NCBI RefSeq assembly: GCF_007474605.1
Contig: NZ_VHKL01000002.1
Span: forward strand, 434,001-498,000
DNA from: Rhodoligotrophos appendicifer
GTDB lineage: Bacteria; Pseudomonadota; Alphaproteobacteria; Rhizobiales; Im1
DNA: 64,000 nt
Direction of reading: 5' to 3'
The stretch's first letter is position 1; each line of letters starts with the position of its first letter. Under the pieces are notes generated by a model that was not told the DNA's origin, made no database searches, and saw only the letters and a list, made by a program, of their open reading frames with translations. A program made the position numbers and the translations under genes. Shown here in pieces: positions 28,369 through 37,314 of this stretch.

Positions 28369-28905
28369 TCAGGGCCGTATGGAGGCCAAGGCGCCGCGGC
28401 AGCCGGGGGAGAGCGCGGCGGCGTTCGCCTGAAGGCACGCCGCTACGCGGCCGCCGCCCATGGGGACGCCGGCACACAGCCTGCGCACGTCGCGGCCGCA
28501 GGACTGCCGAACCAGGGCCAGCTCCTGACGCGGGGTGAGCATCACGGGGGCGACCGTCGGGGCAGGGGCGGCCGTTGTCGCCGCCGGGGGCGCGCTGGGG
28601 GCCGTGGCTGCTGCGGGGGGCGGTGCCGCAGGGGTCGCACCGCTGGCCGCGCCGCCGCCGATTGCATTCACTGCCGACTGACAGGCTGCGGACAGTTTTG
28701 CGACATTCGTCTGCAGGCATTGCAGCGCCTCCTGGCCGCCGGGCGAGACGCCGGCGCAGTTGGCCTGGAAATCGCTGGAGCAGGACGCGCGGATGGCGCT
28801 CTGCTGAGCCTTTGTCGGCTGTTGGGCCTGCGCCCCGGTGATCATCAGCACGGTCAGAAGAAGGCCCGACAACAGAAGTTTCGGCTGGAAAGCTAGACAA
28901 TTCAT
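28369..28905 (-). CDS. Secreted Cys-rich repeat protein with Ala/Pro linker
   Basis: A 178-residue exported protein. After a signal peptide (ending AQAQ) come two copies of a Cys-rich unit, at about residues 35-75 (RASCSSDFQANCAGVSPGGQEALQCL, then SAACQSA) and 135-175 (RQSCGRDVRRLCAGVPMGGGRVAACL, then SPGCRGA). They are joined by an Ala/Pro/Thr linker. The four-Cys spacing resembles the eukaryotic Golgi GLG1 cysteine-rich repeat. Paired disulfides in the periplasm are expected; the role is unknown. ATG 28905 has AAGGGGG about eight bases upstream and replaces the longer frame from 28965. Confidence 0.87.
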   Translation of the reverse strand: MNCLAFQPKLLLSGLLLTVLMITGAQAQQPTKAQQSAIRASCSSDFQANCAGVSPGGQEALQCLQTNVAKLSAACQSAVNAIGGGAASGATPAAPPPAAATAPSAPPAATTAAPAPTVAPVMLTPRQELALVRQSCGRDVRRLCAGVPMGGGRVAACLQANAAALSPGCRGALASIRP

Positions 28906-29257
28906 GACGCTACCCCCTTGCGGGCCAACCGACGGCACATGCCGCGGTGGTCTTCCGCAGATCAATCTCCTCGGATGTATTACCCAAGCCGCCTTGCTGC
29001 GACGCGAGTTTTCCTGCCGAGCAGTTCACGAGATGTATTTCTCAGCACTTATGCGCATGAAGAGCAACCGGCATCTCCGCCGGCCGCGCCAAGTTTCATC
29101 ATCTGCTTTACGACATTCTTAACGAAACGGCTCTGGCCGGCGCAATCCTTCCGTTAAGCTTGGACGAACTGGCTTCAATTTGATCTAAATCGAAGCCAAT
29201 CTGGTCAGCGGAGGCTTCCCCGTGGGCGCCTCGATCCCGCCCGCTGCGTCCGGGCCC
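28906..29257. other. Intergenic region, 352 bases
   Basis: The gap holds the promoter of the Cys-rich gene and the 3' flank of the peptide-binding protein gene, both on the minus strand. The only structure noticed is the long dyad at 29171-29197. Short plus-strand frames here lack ribosome sites and were not accepted as genes. Confidence 0.5.
29171..29197. repeat. 27-base imperfect dyad
   Basis: GGCTTC at 29171-29176 pairs with GAAGCC at 29192-29197, and ATTT with AAAT inside, giving 10 of 11 matching arm positions around a five-base centre. Its middle, TTGATCTAAATCGA (29180-29193), is one base off an FNR/FixK box. It lies 61 bases beyond the peptide-binding protein stop, so terminator and operator are both possible. 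Confidence 0.5.
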
Positions 29258-30817
29258 TCAGGCCTTCTTGCATTGCGGCAGGCTCAGAAAGGTGTCCGCC
29301 AGGACCACAGGCTCGAAGAAGTCCCGATAGACAGCCACCAGCGGCTCATGGGTAATGAAGATGAATGCGCCGGATTCCTCCATGAGATCCTGCATCTTCT
29401 TGTAGATCTCGGCGCGCTTGGCCTGGTCCTGCTCGACCAGGCCCTCTTGGTAGAGCTTCTCGAACGCGTCGGACTTCCAGCGCGACCAGTTGTACACGCC
29501 GACCTGGTCGGGGCGGAACCACACCATGTTCTCGGAGGGATCGATGCCGCCTGAAAACTGCATCAGCACCAGCTGCAGCGTCTTGTAGGTCTCGCCGCTG
29601 GCCTGATCGCCGAGGGTCCAGTAGACGCCTTCGTCATAGGGCATGATGGAAATGGTGATGCCGGCCTGAGCCATGGTCGCCTGGATGATCTGAGCGATCG
29701 CCATGGGTGTGGAGGTGTTCATCACCGCGAGCTCGAGTTCGAGATCCGAAGCGCCGGCCTCGGCCAGGAGAGCCTTGGCCTTCTCATAGTCGGGCGTGTC
29801 GATGATGTTCTTGTCGCGGGCGCCGAAGGTGCCTGGCTGCGCCAGCCCGGCGGAGCGCGGCACCAGGTCGTTGTAAGCCCCGGTGATCACGGAGGCGCCG
29901 TCGAAGGCGTATTGGAGCGCCTGGCGGACCCGGGGGTCCTGGAGCTTCGGATGCTCCATGTTCACCGTCAGCCAGACATAGCGCGAGGACTGCGCTTCGA
30001 TGAGCTTCGTGTCGGGGAGGGGGCTCTTCTTGAGACGCTCTGTCGCCGACATGTTGACCTTGGTGTAGTCGAAGCTGTCGGCCTCATAGGCAAGCAGGGC
30101 TGCGTCATTGTCTTCGACGATGATGATCTCAACCGTCGGGAAGGCCGCTGCGGGACCCGGCCAATCGGGATTTGCCTGCAGCACGATCTTCTGCTTCGGC
30201 TGCCATTCTGCCATCACATAGGGGCCGCACACGGCCGGGGGCTCCGTGGTGAAGCTGCCGCCGACCTTCTCCGTCGCCTTGCGCGAGATGATGTGGCCGC
30301 CATACCAGGGCAGGGACATCCACCAGAGGGGTGCGAAGGGCTCCTTCAGCTTGATGAGCCCGGTCAGGTCGTCGATGACCTCCACCTTGTCCAGCTTCTC
30401 GAACTGGTATTTCCAGGGAGATTCGTTTGCCGGATCGGCGATGCGCTCGTAGGAGAACTTCACATCATCGGGGGTGACGGGGCCGAAGCCGCCCGACCAT
30501 TTCAGACCCGGCTTGAGGACGAATTTGATGGTGGTGGGATCGACCTGCTCCATGCTGGAGGCCGCCCAGTTCGAGAGCTTCGAGCCGTCTCGGACGTCCC
30601 CCAGTGTGACCAGGGTGGTGTAGATGCCGCGCATGACCACCTCCTCGGTGAGGCCTGCCATCTTCATGGGATCGAGATTGGCGATGTCGCCTTCCTCACG
30701 GATGCGCAATATCCCGCCCTCCACGGACCAGGATGCGCTCGGTCGCAGGGTCAGTGCCGAGATCAGAGCCGCGGAGCCGCCCAGAAACCCACGGCGATTG
30801 ACGGGCAATCTTGTCAT
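29258..30817 (-). CDS. Tat-exported ABC substrate-binding protein, peptide/opine family (SBP_bac_5)
   Basis: A 519-residue periplasmic binding protein. The N-terminus NRRGFLGGSAALISAL is a twin-arginine signal, unusual but known for this family. The body has the SBP_bac_5 pattern: DIANLDPMK, then GLKWSGGFGPVTPDDVKFSYERI, KLKEPFAPL, ALQYAFDGASVITGAYNDL and YNWSRWKSDAFEKL. Relatives deliver oligopeptides, opines or nickel to Dpp/Opp permeases. None of the other transporter genes are adjacent, so either the partners lie elsewhere or the gene was left behind. The upstream 485 bases separate it from divergent DUF421. Confidence 0.93.
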   Translation of the reverse strand: MTRLPVNRRGFLGGSAALISALTLRPSASWSVEGGILRIREEGDIANLDPMKMAGLTEEVVMRGIYTTLVTLGDVRDGSKLSNWAASSMEQVDPTTIKFVLKPGLKWSGGFGPVTPDDVKFSYERIADPANESPWKYQFEKLDKVEVIDDLTGLIKLKEPFAPLWWMSLPWYGGHIISRKATEKVGGSFTTEPPAVCGPYVMAEWQPKQKIVLQANPDWPGPAAAFPTVEIIIVEDNDAALLAYEADSFDYTKVNMSATERLKKSPLPDTKLIEAQSSRYVWLTVNMEHPKLQDPRVRQALQYAFDGASVITGAYNDLVPRSAGLAQPGTFGARDKNIIDTPDYEKAKALLAEAGASDLELELAVMNTSTPMAIAQIIQATMAQAGITISIMPYDEGVYWTLGDQASGETYKTLQLVLMQFSGGIDPSENMVWFRPDQVGVYNWSRWKSDAFEKLYQEGLVEQDQAKRAEIYKKMQDLMEESGAFIFITHEPLVAVYRDFFEPVVLADTFLSLPQCKKA

Positions 30818-31302
30818 GGAACTCCCTCCTTGTTGTGTCTGATCGACCCGGGTCTCTGCCCCTCGCAGAGCGCGGGCGCCGGCGAAGGCTTGGCATCGAA
30901 GGAAAGTCGTGGGCCCGCGTTCGTGCGCGAGCCGTCGCTGATGAGGGGCATGTAAACCGCGTCACACCTCGCCGTCGCATGTTGCGTCCGAACCGCCCGC
31001 ATCCGCTCTCCCCAGGCCAATCAGAGGAAGATAGGCCTTAATTGGACAGTCGCTCAACTAAATTTTCGGAAGGCGGGCGCGCCCCGAGCGGATCAGGCCG
31101 TCGATGCCGCACTCGGCTCGATGCTGGCGCGCACTCTGATGCGCAGCGATGTGAAGCCACAGTTCAGACCCTGAGCGGGCTCCTTTCAGGAAATCTCACT
31201 GAGACGGGCGAACCTTCTCGGCGATTGGCCATTAAGCCTAGGGCGGCCCGCTCATCGTTGGGGGGGGATGCGCCCTGGGCCGGCGCCCGCTGAGGAGAAG
31301 AG
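30818..31302. other. Intergenic region, 485 bases, start of stress island
   Basis: Both flanking genes read outward, so two promoters should lie here. I checked for FNR/FixK dyads, tRNAs and strong stem-loops and found none. Open frames in the gap are Arg/Pro-rich and lack ribosome sites, so they look like chance frames. A possible recombination boundary, because the island to its right is functionally distinct. Confidence 0.45.
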
Positions 31303-31833
31303 ATGTTCTTCGATAATTGGTTCGATCTCTGGCGCATCATCGTCGTGGGGATCCTCGCCTATGGGGGTCTGATCGTTCTCCTGCGCCTGACAGGAAAACG
31401 GACGCTCTCGAAGATGAACGCCTTCGATCTGGTGGTGACTGTCGCGCTCGGCTCGACCCTTGCGAGCACGCTCATGAGCAGCGATGTCGCTCTCCTCGAA
31501 GGTCTCCTGGCATTCACGGTCCTCTGTCTGCTCCAATACCTGATCACCTGGACAAGCCTCCGGTGGGCGTGGGTTCAAGGCCTGGTCAAAGCCGAGCCCA
31601 GCATGCTCTTCTTCCGCGGCGCGTTTCTGGGCGAAATGCTCCGCCGGGAGCGGGTCACAGAAGAGGAGATTCTCGCGGCGATCCGGGCGCAGGGCCATTC
31701 GGAGCTCTCCGGCATCGAGGCCGTGGTCCTCGAGACCGACGGCTCGTTCAGCGTCTTGTCCAAACCGGAGGCGGGACACCCTGCCGACACACTTCAGGGG
31801 GTCAAACGTGGTCCAGGGCGCCCCGTTCTATGA
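31303..31833 (+). CDS. DUF421 (YetF-like) membrane protein
   Basis: A 176-residue inner-membrane protein. About three hydrophobic segments (residues 10-30, 45-60 and 65-85) enclose the family motif RLTGKRTLSKMNAFDLVVTVALGSTLAS. The C-terminal cytoplasmic domain has SMLFFRGAFLGEMLRRERVTEEEILAAIRAQGHSELSGIEAVVLETDGSFSVL, also typical. GGAG precedes the ATG. The last ten or so codons run into sequence that is antisense to the P-type ATPase remnant, so the natural C-terminus may have been replaced at a junction near 31800. The role is unknown; YetF proteins are linked to spore or envelope stress in other bacteria. Confidence 0.9.
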   Translation: MFFDNWFDLWRIIVVGILAYGGLIVLLRLTGKRTLSKMNAFDLVVTVALGSTLASTLMSSDVALLEGLLAFTVLCLLQYLITWTSLRWAWVQGLVKAEPSMLFFRGAFLGEMLRRERVTEEEILAAIRAQGHSELSGIEAVVLETDGSFSVLSKPEAGHPADTLQGVKRGPGRPVL

Positions 31834-32345
31834 TCTCACGCGCAGCCTGATCTGCTTTTCGATCTCGATAATCGCGAATCCGTAGAACCTGCTCGGGGGC
31901 GCCCTTCACGTGGGTCAGGCGGCCTTCCGCACCTTCGGTCAGCACAGCCATGAAGCGGTGGCGTGAATCGAACGGGATTGCATCCAACCTGCGCCCAGCG
32001 CTGCGAAGATCCCCCGCCACCTTGCCCGCAAAGGCGAGAAGGGCCCCTTCCATCGGATCACCCTCAACCACCCAGCTCCCGTCGCGATGCAACAGGGCTG
32101 CATCGTTGCAGAGGGCAGCTGCCCGGGCGAGACGCGCGAGATTTCCCGCAGGCGTGACATTCCCCTCGGGCGCATAGCCTTCGCCCGTGATCTCGAAGAT
32201 ACCCTGCGGCGTCTCGGCCGCGGCGACGACCCTCTCATTGCGCGTCAGCGTGCCCGTCTTATCGGTGCAGATGACGGAAACCGATCCGATCGCCTCGATG
32301 TCAAACTGGAGCCCCGGAGGGATTTGCGCGAAGTCAAGGCGTCGC
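31802..32345 (-). pseudogene. P-type cation ATPase remnant
   Basis: About 170 codons on the minus strand read without a break. They contain the phosphorylation motif ICTDKTGTLTRNE (about 32245-32283), then LARAAALCNDA, GDPMEGALLAFAGK, FDSRHRFMAVL and HVKGAPEQVL, i.e. the start of the P domain and much of the nucleotide-binding domain of a Ca2+/H+-type P-type ATPase. Membrane segments, actuator domain and the rest of the P domain are absent, and there is no ATG before the DKTGT motif. A full gene would be about 850-900 codons. Both ends abut neighbouring genes, so it is a deletion remnant. Confidence 0.85.
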
Positions 32346-32418
32346 CTTGGGATCCTTCTATCTTCTGTCCTCCGTGGGCATTGCCTGTCGCGGTGTCGTC
32401 GATAAGGGAGTGGGGCTC

Positions 32419-34815
32419 ATGCCTGGGACAGACGATCCGATCCTCTGGTTCGAACAAGTCGGTCGCAAGGATATCGCGAGCGTTGGGGGCAAGAACGCCT
32501 CGCTCGGCGAGCTCGTACAAGGGCTCACCGCATCCGGCATCGCTGTACCGCCTGGCTTTGCGCTCACCGCCAGCGCCTATTGGCGCTATCTCGACGGCAA
32601 TTGCATCAGGGACCGGATCTCCAGCCTCGTGGCCGGCTTCGACGCTGGGCGAACCTCTCTTTCGGACGCGGGCCGCAGCATTCGGGCTCTCCTGCTGGAG
32701 AGCGCCTGGCCGGAGGATGTCGCTCAGGCCATCCTCACCGCATACCGCACGCTCTCGGCACGAGTAGGAACTGAGAGCATTGCAGTCGCGGTGCGCTCGA
32801 GCGCCACCGCCGAGGACCTGCCCGAGGCGAGTTTTGCCGGCCAGCTCGAAAGCTTCCTCAACATCCATGGAGAGGCGAGCCTGCTGGATGCCTGCCGCCG
32901 CTGTTATGCTTCGCTCTTCACCGATCGCGCGATCAGCTATCGCAGGGCCAAGGGTTTCGACCAGATGGCGGTTGCCATCTCGGTGGGCGTCCAACAGATG
33001 GTGCGGTCCGATCTTGGTGGCGCCGGCGTGATGTTCTCGATCGACACGGAGACTGGCTTCGACCGCGTGGTTCTCATCAATGCCGCCTGGGGCCTTGGAG
33101 AAAATGTGGTCAAGGGCGTTGTCGATCCCGATGAATATCAGCTGTTCAAGCCGCTGCTCGCCGATTCGACGCTTGTGCCGATCATCGAGAAGAAGCGGGG
33201 CGGCAAGGAGCTCAAGCTCATCTATGACACGGGTGAGACGCCCACGAGGAATGTGTCCACCTCCGCTGCCGAACGCGACAGCTATGTCCTTAATGATCAC
33301 GAGGCACTGACGCTCGGACGGTGGGCTATGGCCATCGAGTCCCACTATCAGCAGCCGATGGACATCGAATGGGCAAAGGATGGGGAGACCGGGGAAATCT
33401 TCATCGTTCAGGCCCGACCCGAAACCGTGCAGTCGCGACGGGAGGCGGGCATCCTCAAAACCTACCGCATTACTGAAAAGGGCGCCCGGCTCGCGACGGG
33501 CCAGGCGATCGGCGATGCCGTGGTCAGCGGTCGGGTGAGCCTCATCCAAACGGCCGCCGACATCGGCCGCTTTCGAGACGGCTCGATCCTGGTGACGCAG
33601 ACGACGGATCCCGATTGGGTGCCAATCATGAAGCGGGCAGCGGCCATCGTCACCGATCATGGCGGTCGCACCTCTCACGCGGCAATCGTCAGCCGTGAGC
33701 TCGGCGTTCCTGCGGTCATCGGCACGGGCTGTGCGACGCAATGCCTGGCTGAAGGACAGGAGATCACCGTCTCATGTGCGGAGGGCAATGAAGGTTTCGT
33801 TTATGACGGCAAGGCTGTCTTCGACATCGACATTCTGGATATTGCCGACCTGCCGTCGACCAAAACCGAGGTGATGCTCAACCTTGCCAATCCCAGCGCC
33901 GCTTTCCGGTGGTGGCGGCTTCCGGCCGACGGTGTGGGCTTGGCGCGGATGGAGTTTGTGATCAGCAATGCCGTTCGGGTTCACCCGATGGCCCTCGTCT
34001 CCTTCGACCGCCTGAAGGACGAGGCCGCAAAGGCCGAAATCCAGGCGCTTACGCGGGGTTACGAGAAGAAGACGGATTATTTCGTGGACGTGCTCTCCCG
34101 CAGTCTCGGAAGAATAGCCGCCGTGTTCCACCCCAAGCCGGTTATCGTTCGAATGAGCGACTTCAAGACCAATGAGTATTCCAGACTGCTTGGCGGCGCC
34201 GAGTTCGAGCCGCAGGAAGCCAATCCGATGATCGGCTTCCGCGGCGCCTGTCGCTATTATTCGGACAATTATCGCGAGGGCTTCAAGCTGGAATGCGAGG
34301 CCATTAAGACGCTTCGCACCGTCATGGGCTTCAGGAATGTCGTCGTGATGATCCCCTTCTGCCGTTCGTTACAGGAGGCAGACCAGGTGCTCGAGGTGAT
34401 GGCGAGCGCTGGCCTTGCTCGTGGCCAGGACGGCTTGGAGGTCTTCGTGATGTGCGAAGTCCCCTCCAACGTCATCTTGGCGAAGGACTTCGCAAAGCGT
34501 TTCGATGGCTTTTCCATCGGGTCCAACGATCTCACCCAGCTCACCCTCGGCGTCGACCGGGATTCCGCAGCATTGGCGGATCTGTTCGACGAAAGCGATC
34601 CTGCCGTGAAATGGATGATCGCTCGGGTGATCGAAGAGGCCCGCGCCTGCGGTGCCAAGATCGGCTTGTGCGGTCAGGCGCCAAGCGATGACGCCGAATT
34701 CGCGGCATTCCTAGTCCAATGCGGCATCGATTCCGTCTCCGTGAGCCCGGACAGCTTCGCTCCTGTCAAAACCCGGATCGCGCGCGCCGAGGCGGAGTTG
34801 GGCCTCAGCCGATAA
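32419..34815 (+). CDS. ppsA: Phosphoenolpyruvate synthase (pyruvate, water dikinase)
   Basis: A 798-residue three-domain enzyme converting pyruvate, ATP and water to PEP, AMP and phosphate. The N-terminal ATP-grasp domain has GGKNASLGEL and VAVRSSATAEDLPEASFAGQ. The swivelling phosphohistidine is His420 in GGRTSHAAIVSRELGVPA. The PEP-binding barrel shows VRMSDFKTNEY, NPMIGFRGACRYY, MIPFCRSLQEA and the catalytic CGQAPSDD. The ATG at 32419 has AAGGGAG nine bases upstream and was preferred to the frame's start at 32347. In this island it may run with glucokinase and PfkB to adjust glycolytic flux during energy stress. Confidence 0.95.
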   Translation: MPGTDDPILWFEQVGRKDIASVGGKNASLGELVQGLTASGIAVPPGFALTASAYWRYLDGNCIRDRISSLVAGFDAGRTSLSDAGRSIRALLLESAWPEDVAQAILTAYRTLSARVGTESIAVAVRSSATAEDLPEASFAGQLESFLNIHGEASLLDACRRCYASLFTDRAISYRRAKGFDQMAVAISVGVQQMVRSDLGGAGVMFSIDTETGFDRVVLINAAWGLGENVVKGVVDPDEYQLFKPLLADSTLVPIIEKKRGGKELKLIYDTGETPTRNVSTSAAERDSYVLNDHEALTLGRWAMAIESHYQQPMDIEWAKDGETGEIFIVQARPETVQSRREAGILKTYRITEKGARLATGQAIGDAVVSGRVSLIQTAADIGRFRDGSILVTQTTDPDWVPIMKRAAAIVTDHGGRTSHAAIVSRELGVPAVIGTGCATQCLAEGQEITVSCAEGNEGFVYDGKAVFDIDILDIADLPSTKTEVMLNLANPSAAFRWWRLPADGVGLARMEFVISNAVRVHPMALVSFDRLKDEAAKAEIQALTRGYEKKTDYFVDVLSRSLGRIAAVFHPKPVIVRMSDFKTNEYSRLLGGAEFEPQEANPMIGFRGACRYYSDNYREGFKLECEAIKTLRTVMGFRNVVVMIPFCRSLQEADQVLEVMASAGLARGQDGLEVFVMCEVPSNVILAKDFAKRFDGFSIGSNDLTQLTLGVDRDSAALADLFDESDPAVKWMIARVIEEARACGAKIGLCGQAPSDDAEFAAFLVQCGIDSVSVSPDSFAPVKTRIARAEAELGLSR

Positions 34816-34897
34816 TCCAATCCCCTCCGGAGAGTATGTGGCGGCTCACTTTCTTGCCCTGGAGGGTACTTCGGGTTTGAACGTGACGCCTTATTCT

Positions 34898-34914
34898 GGT
34901 GTTTACCGAACACC
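34898..34914. promoter_or_regulatory. Inverted repeat GGTGTT-N5-AACACC before glucokinase
   Basis: A perfect 6-bp dyad with a five-base spacer, 82 bases after the ppsA stop and 49 bases before the glucokinase ATG. It could be a short terminator stem for ppsA or a repressor site; no T-run follows. Confidence 0.4.
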
Positions 34915-34963
34915 TGTCCGGCGCAATGCGGATGGGCACGACCAGTTAGGCAGTTGAAACCTC

Positions 34964-35986
34964 ATGCCATTGACGGACACGATCACCTATCCTCTCTTGA
35001 TTGGAGACATCGGCGGCACAAACGCGCGCTTTGCCTTCGTTGCCGAGAAAGGGGACGCGCCCATTGCCTTGGTCAAGCGTCCGGTGGCAGGCCATGCCGG
35101 TCCAGTCGAGGCCATGGGCGCTTATCTCAAAGCCCACCCAGACAAGAAGCCCAGAACGATCATTCTTGCCGTTGCGACGCGGGTGAATGCGGCGGTGGTG
35201 CATCTGACCAATGCCTCCTGGACGATCGACTCAAGGCAGATCGGCCGCGCGATCGGAGCCGAATCCGTCCTGCTGATGAACGACTATGCGGCGGTGGCGA
35301 TGGCTCTCCCGTTCCTTGCCGGTCCGGATCATCTGGCGCCACTCGGACCCGAACTCCCTGGCGATGCAGGGGCGAGACTGGTTCTGGGTGCGGGCACCGG
35401 CATGGGGGCGACTGCCCTCGTGCCCTTCGAAAACCGGTTTGCGGTTCTGCCGACCGAAGCTGGTCACACCGAGTTTGGTGCGGTGGAAGAAGGGGAGCTT
35501 GCTCTCTGGCCCTATCTGGAGCGAGTCCATGATCGCGTGACCAGTGAATCCCTTCTCTCGGGGCCTGGAATTCTGCGCCTCTATGAGGCTCTGGAACGAC
35601 AGCGCGGCAACCCGCCCGCTCTTGTGACGCCGGCTGAGATCGTCGCCGCCGGCATGCGCGCGCAAGACGGCCCCTTCCATGCGGCACTCACACAATTTGC
35701 CAAGTTCCTGGGGCGGTTTACCGGTGATCTCGCGCTGATCTTCTCCGCAACGGGAGGGGTTTACATGGGTGGCGGAATCGCCCCGCGCATGGTTGAGTTT
35801 CTCAGACAGAGTCCCTTCCGCCAGGCGTTTGAGAGGAAGATGCCCTTCGCGGAGATCATCAGGCAAATCCCCACCTTTGTGATTACCGACCGCGAACCAG
35901 CCCTGACCGGCCTGACGCAGTTCGCCGCGCATTCCGAGCGCTTCCTGATCACCCTTCATGGGTGGAGCGCATCATCGATGTCATGA
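34964..35986 (+). CDS. glk: Glucokinase
   Basis: A 340-residue cytoplasmic ROK-related hexokinase of the Glk family, phosphorylating glucose with ATP. The phosphate-1 loop is LIGDIGGTNARFAF at residues 12-25. LTNASWTID and LLMNDYAAVA carry sugar contacts, the catalytic Asp being in NDY. GAGTGMGATALVP is the phosphate-2 loop, and EAGHTEFG is the glucose-binding motif typical of bacterial Glk. GGVYMGGGIAPRM closes the adenosine site. The last residues run slightly beyond the usual end. It is convergent with the PfkB gene, 22 bases apart, so the two make consecutive glycolytic steps from opposite strands. Confidence 0.94.
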   Translation: MPLTDTITYPLLIGDIGGTNARFAFVAEKGDAPIALVKRPVAGHAGPVEAMGAYLKAHPDKKPRTIILAVATRVNAAVVHLTNASWTIDSRQIGRAIGAESVLLMNDYAAVAMALPFLAGPDHLAPLGPELPGDAGARLVLGAGTGMGATALVPFENRFAVLPTEAGHTEFGAVEEGELALWPYLERVHDRVTSESLLSGPGILRLYEALERQRGNPPALVTPAEIVAAGMRAQDGPFHAALTQFAKFLGRFTGDLALIFSATGGVYMGGGIAPRMVEFLRQSPFRQAFERKMPFAEIIRQIPTFVITDREPALTGLTQFAAHSERFLITLHGWSASSMS

Positions 35987-36008
35987 TCGATGTCATTCGA
36001 TCTGCCGC

Positions 36009-36947
36009 TCAGCGCACGGGCTCGAGCTTCGGAAAATGGGGATAATGAGAGACAATATCCTCCCGGCGGCATAACTGGGTTCCGGGTCTGGTGATCGCTG
36101 CAGCCCCTGCGGCAACAGCAAGATGAAGCGCGTCTGCCAAGAGCCATCCCCGGGACAGGGCCCAGACCATGGCGCCCAGGAAGCTGTCACCGGCGCCAAT
36201 AGTCGAGCGCGCCTTAATTTGCGGTGCCGAGACCCGGATGACGCCGTCGGAATGCGCCAGGACGGCGCCCTGCGCTCCCAGGGTCACCGCCACCAGTTCT
36301 GCGACGCCTCGGTGGACGAGGTCGGCTGCCGCCTCTGAAACACCAGCATCATCGAGGGCATGCCCCACATAGCTTTCCAGTTCCCCGCGGCTCGGCTTCA
36401 CCAGGTAGACCTTGGCCTGGGAGAGTGTCGCTTTCAGGCCTTCACCGGAGCTGTCGAGAACGAAGCGCGCGCCCTTGCCCGAGGCGGCCCTGGCAATCTC
36501 AATCAGAATATCGGCGGAACAGCCCTTCGGCAGGCTACCGCTCGCCACGACATAGCCACCATCAAAGGCGCGGACGACGTCCATGAACGTGCCGATCTCT
36601 GCTTCTGTGACCATTGGACCAGACGGCACAAAACGATAATCCAGACCGCTGGCCTTCTCGTTTACCGCGAAGGCTACACGGGTCTCCCCGGCGATCTCGA
36701 TCTTCTGGCGCGGCACATCCTCTTTCCCCAGAAGCGTATCCAGCCACATGCCGGTCATGCCCCCGGCGAGGAATACGGCCTCGACTTCGCCTCCCAGCCT
36801 ATTGATCACGCGTGCCACGTTGATCCCGCCGCCGCCCGGATCATAGCGCGCGTTTTCTGTTCTCATCTTGCGAATAGGGCGCACGCTTTCGACGTCGCTG
36901 AAAATGTCGATGGTGGGATTGAGTGTTAGGGTGAGGATCTGAGACAT
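36009..36947 (-). CDS. PfkB-type 6-phosphofructokinase/hexose kinase
   Basis: A 312-residue ribokinase-fold kinase. LTLNPTIDIF at the start, DPGGGGINVARVINRLGG (sugar phosphate site), VKPSRGELESYVG and the catalytic base motif STIGAGDSFLGAM (Asp in GAGD) place it with PfkB (E. coli Pfk-2) and 1-phosphofructokinase. Lack of PTS fructose genes nearby and the glucokinase next door favour 6-phosphofructokinase. Many alphaproteobacteria lack classic PfkA, so this gene could open the Embden-Meyerhof route under low oxygen. A weak FixK-like half match lies upstream at 37018, not counted as a site. Confidence 0.88.
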   Translation of the reverse strand: MSQILTLTLNPTIDIFSDVESVRPIRKMRTENARYDPGGGGINVARVINRLGGEVEAVFLAGGMTGMWLDTLLGKEDVPRQKIEIAGETRVAFAVNEKASGLDYRFVPSGPMVTEAEIGTFMDVVRAFDGGYVVASGSLPKGCSADILIEIARAASGKGARFVLDSSGEGLKATLSQAKVYLVKPSRGELESYVGHALDDAGVSEAAADLVHRGVAELVAVTLGAQGAVLAHSDGVIRVSAPQIKARSTIGAGDSFLGAMVWALSRGWLLADALHLAVAAGAAAITRPGTQLCRREDIVSHYPHFPKLEPVR

Positions 36948-37314
36948 CCGCTGGAAACTCGATCACTGGTTTATTGCCGCTGAAGCTGCAATGTTGTGAG
37001 GATGGACCGACCCCGCATTGATCCTTGTCATAGGCACGCGGTCTTGGGTGGACCGAGCTCAGCGGGTCTGCGCTCCTGCCTCGGTCGGGGACAGGCGCTC
37101 AGACCCCGAATGCAGCCAAATCCCAAGTAAATTGACGACCTTCGTCCAGTATGGCGCCTCCATTGAGGGCCAGCAGGTTATGCACCAAGTGGGCGCAGAT
37201 CTCGTCCACTTGGCGCTAATGGAGAGCTCCCTCCGACTCTCGGGGTCTTTAGGAGGAGCATCAATCCAGGGAAGACAGTCTGGTCGATCAATGCTCCCCT
37301 GCATGCTGCAGATC
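36948..37314. other. Intergenic region, 367 bases
   Basis: Separates pfkB-type and hsp20 genes, both on the minus strand, and must hold the pfkB promoter. One near-miss of an FNR/FixK box (TTGATCCTTGTCAT, 37018-37031) is present. No gene, tRNA or strong repeat was recognised. Confidence 0.45.

Noticed and set aside
32346-33741. Upstream part of a minus-strand frame reaching into the P-type ATPase remnant area
   Set aside because: Antisense of ppsA; only the stretch below 32345 shows P-type ATPase motifs, and in a different frame.
37018-37031. Fifth FNR/FixK box before the pfkB-type gene
   Set aside because: TTGATCCTTGTCAT has a mismatched outer base and mixed arm types; too weak to count.
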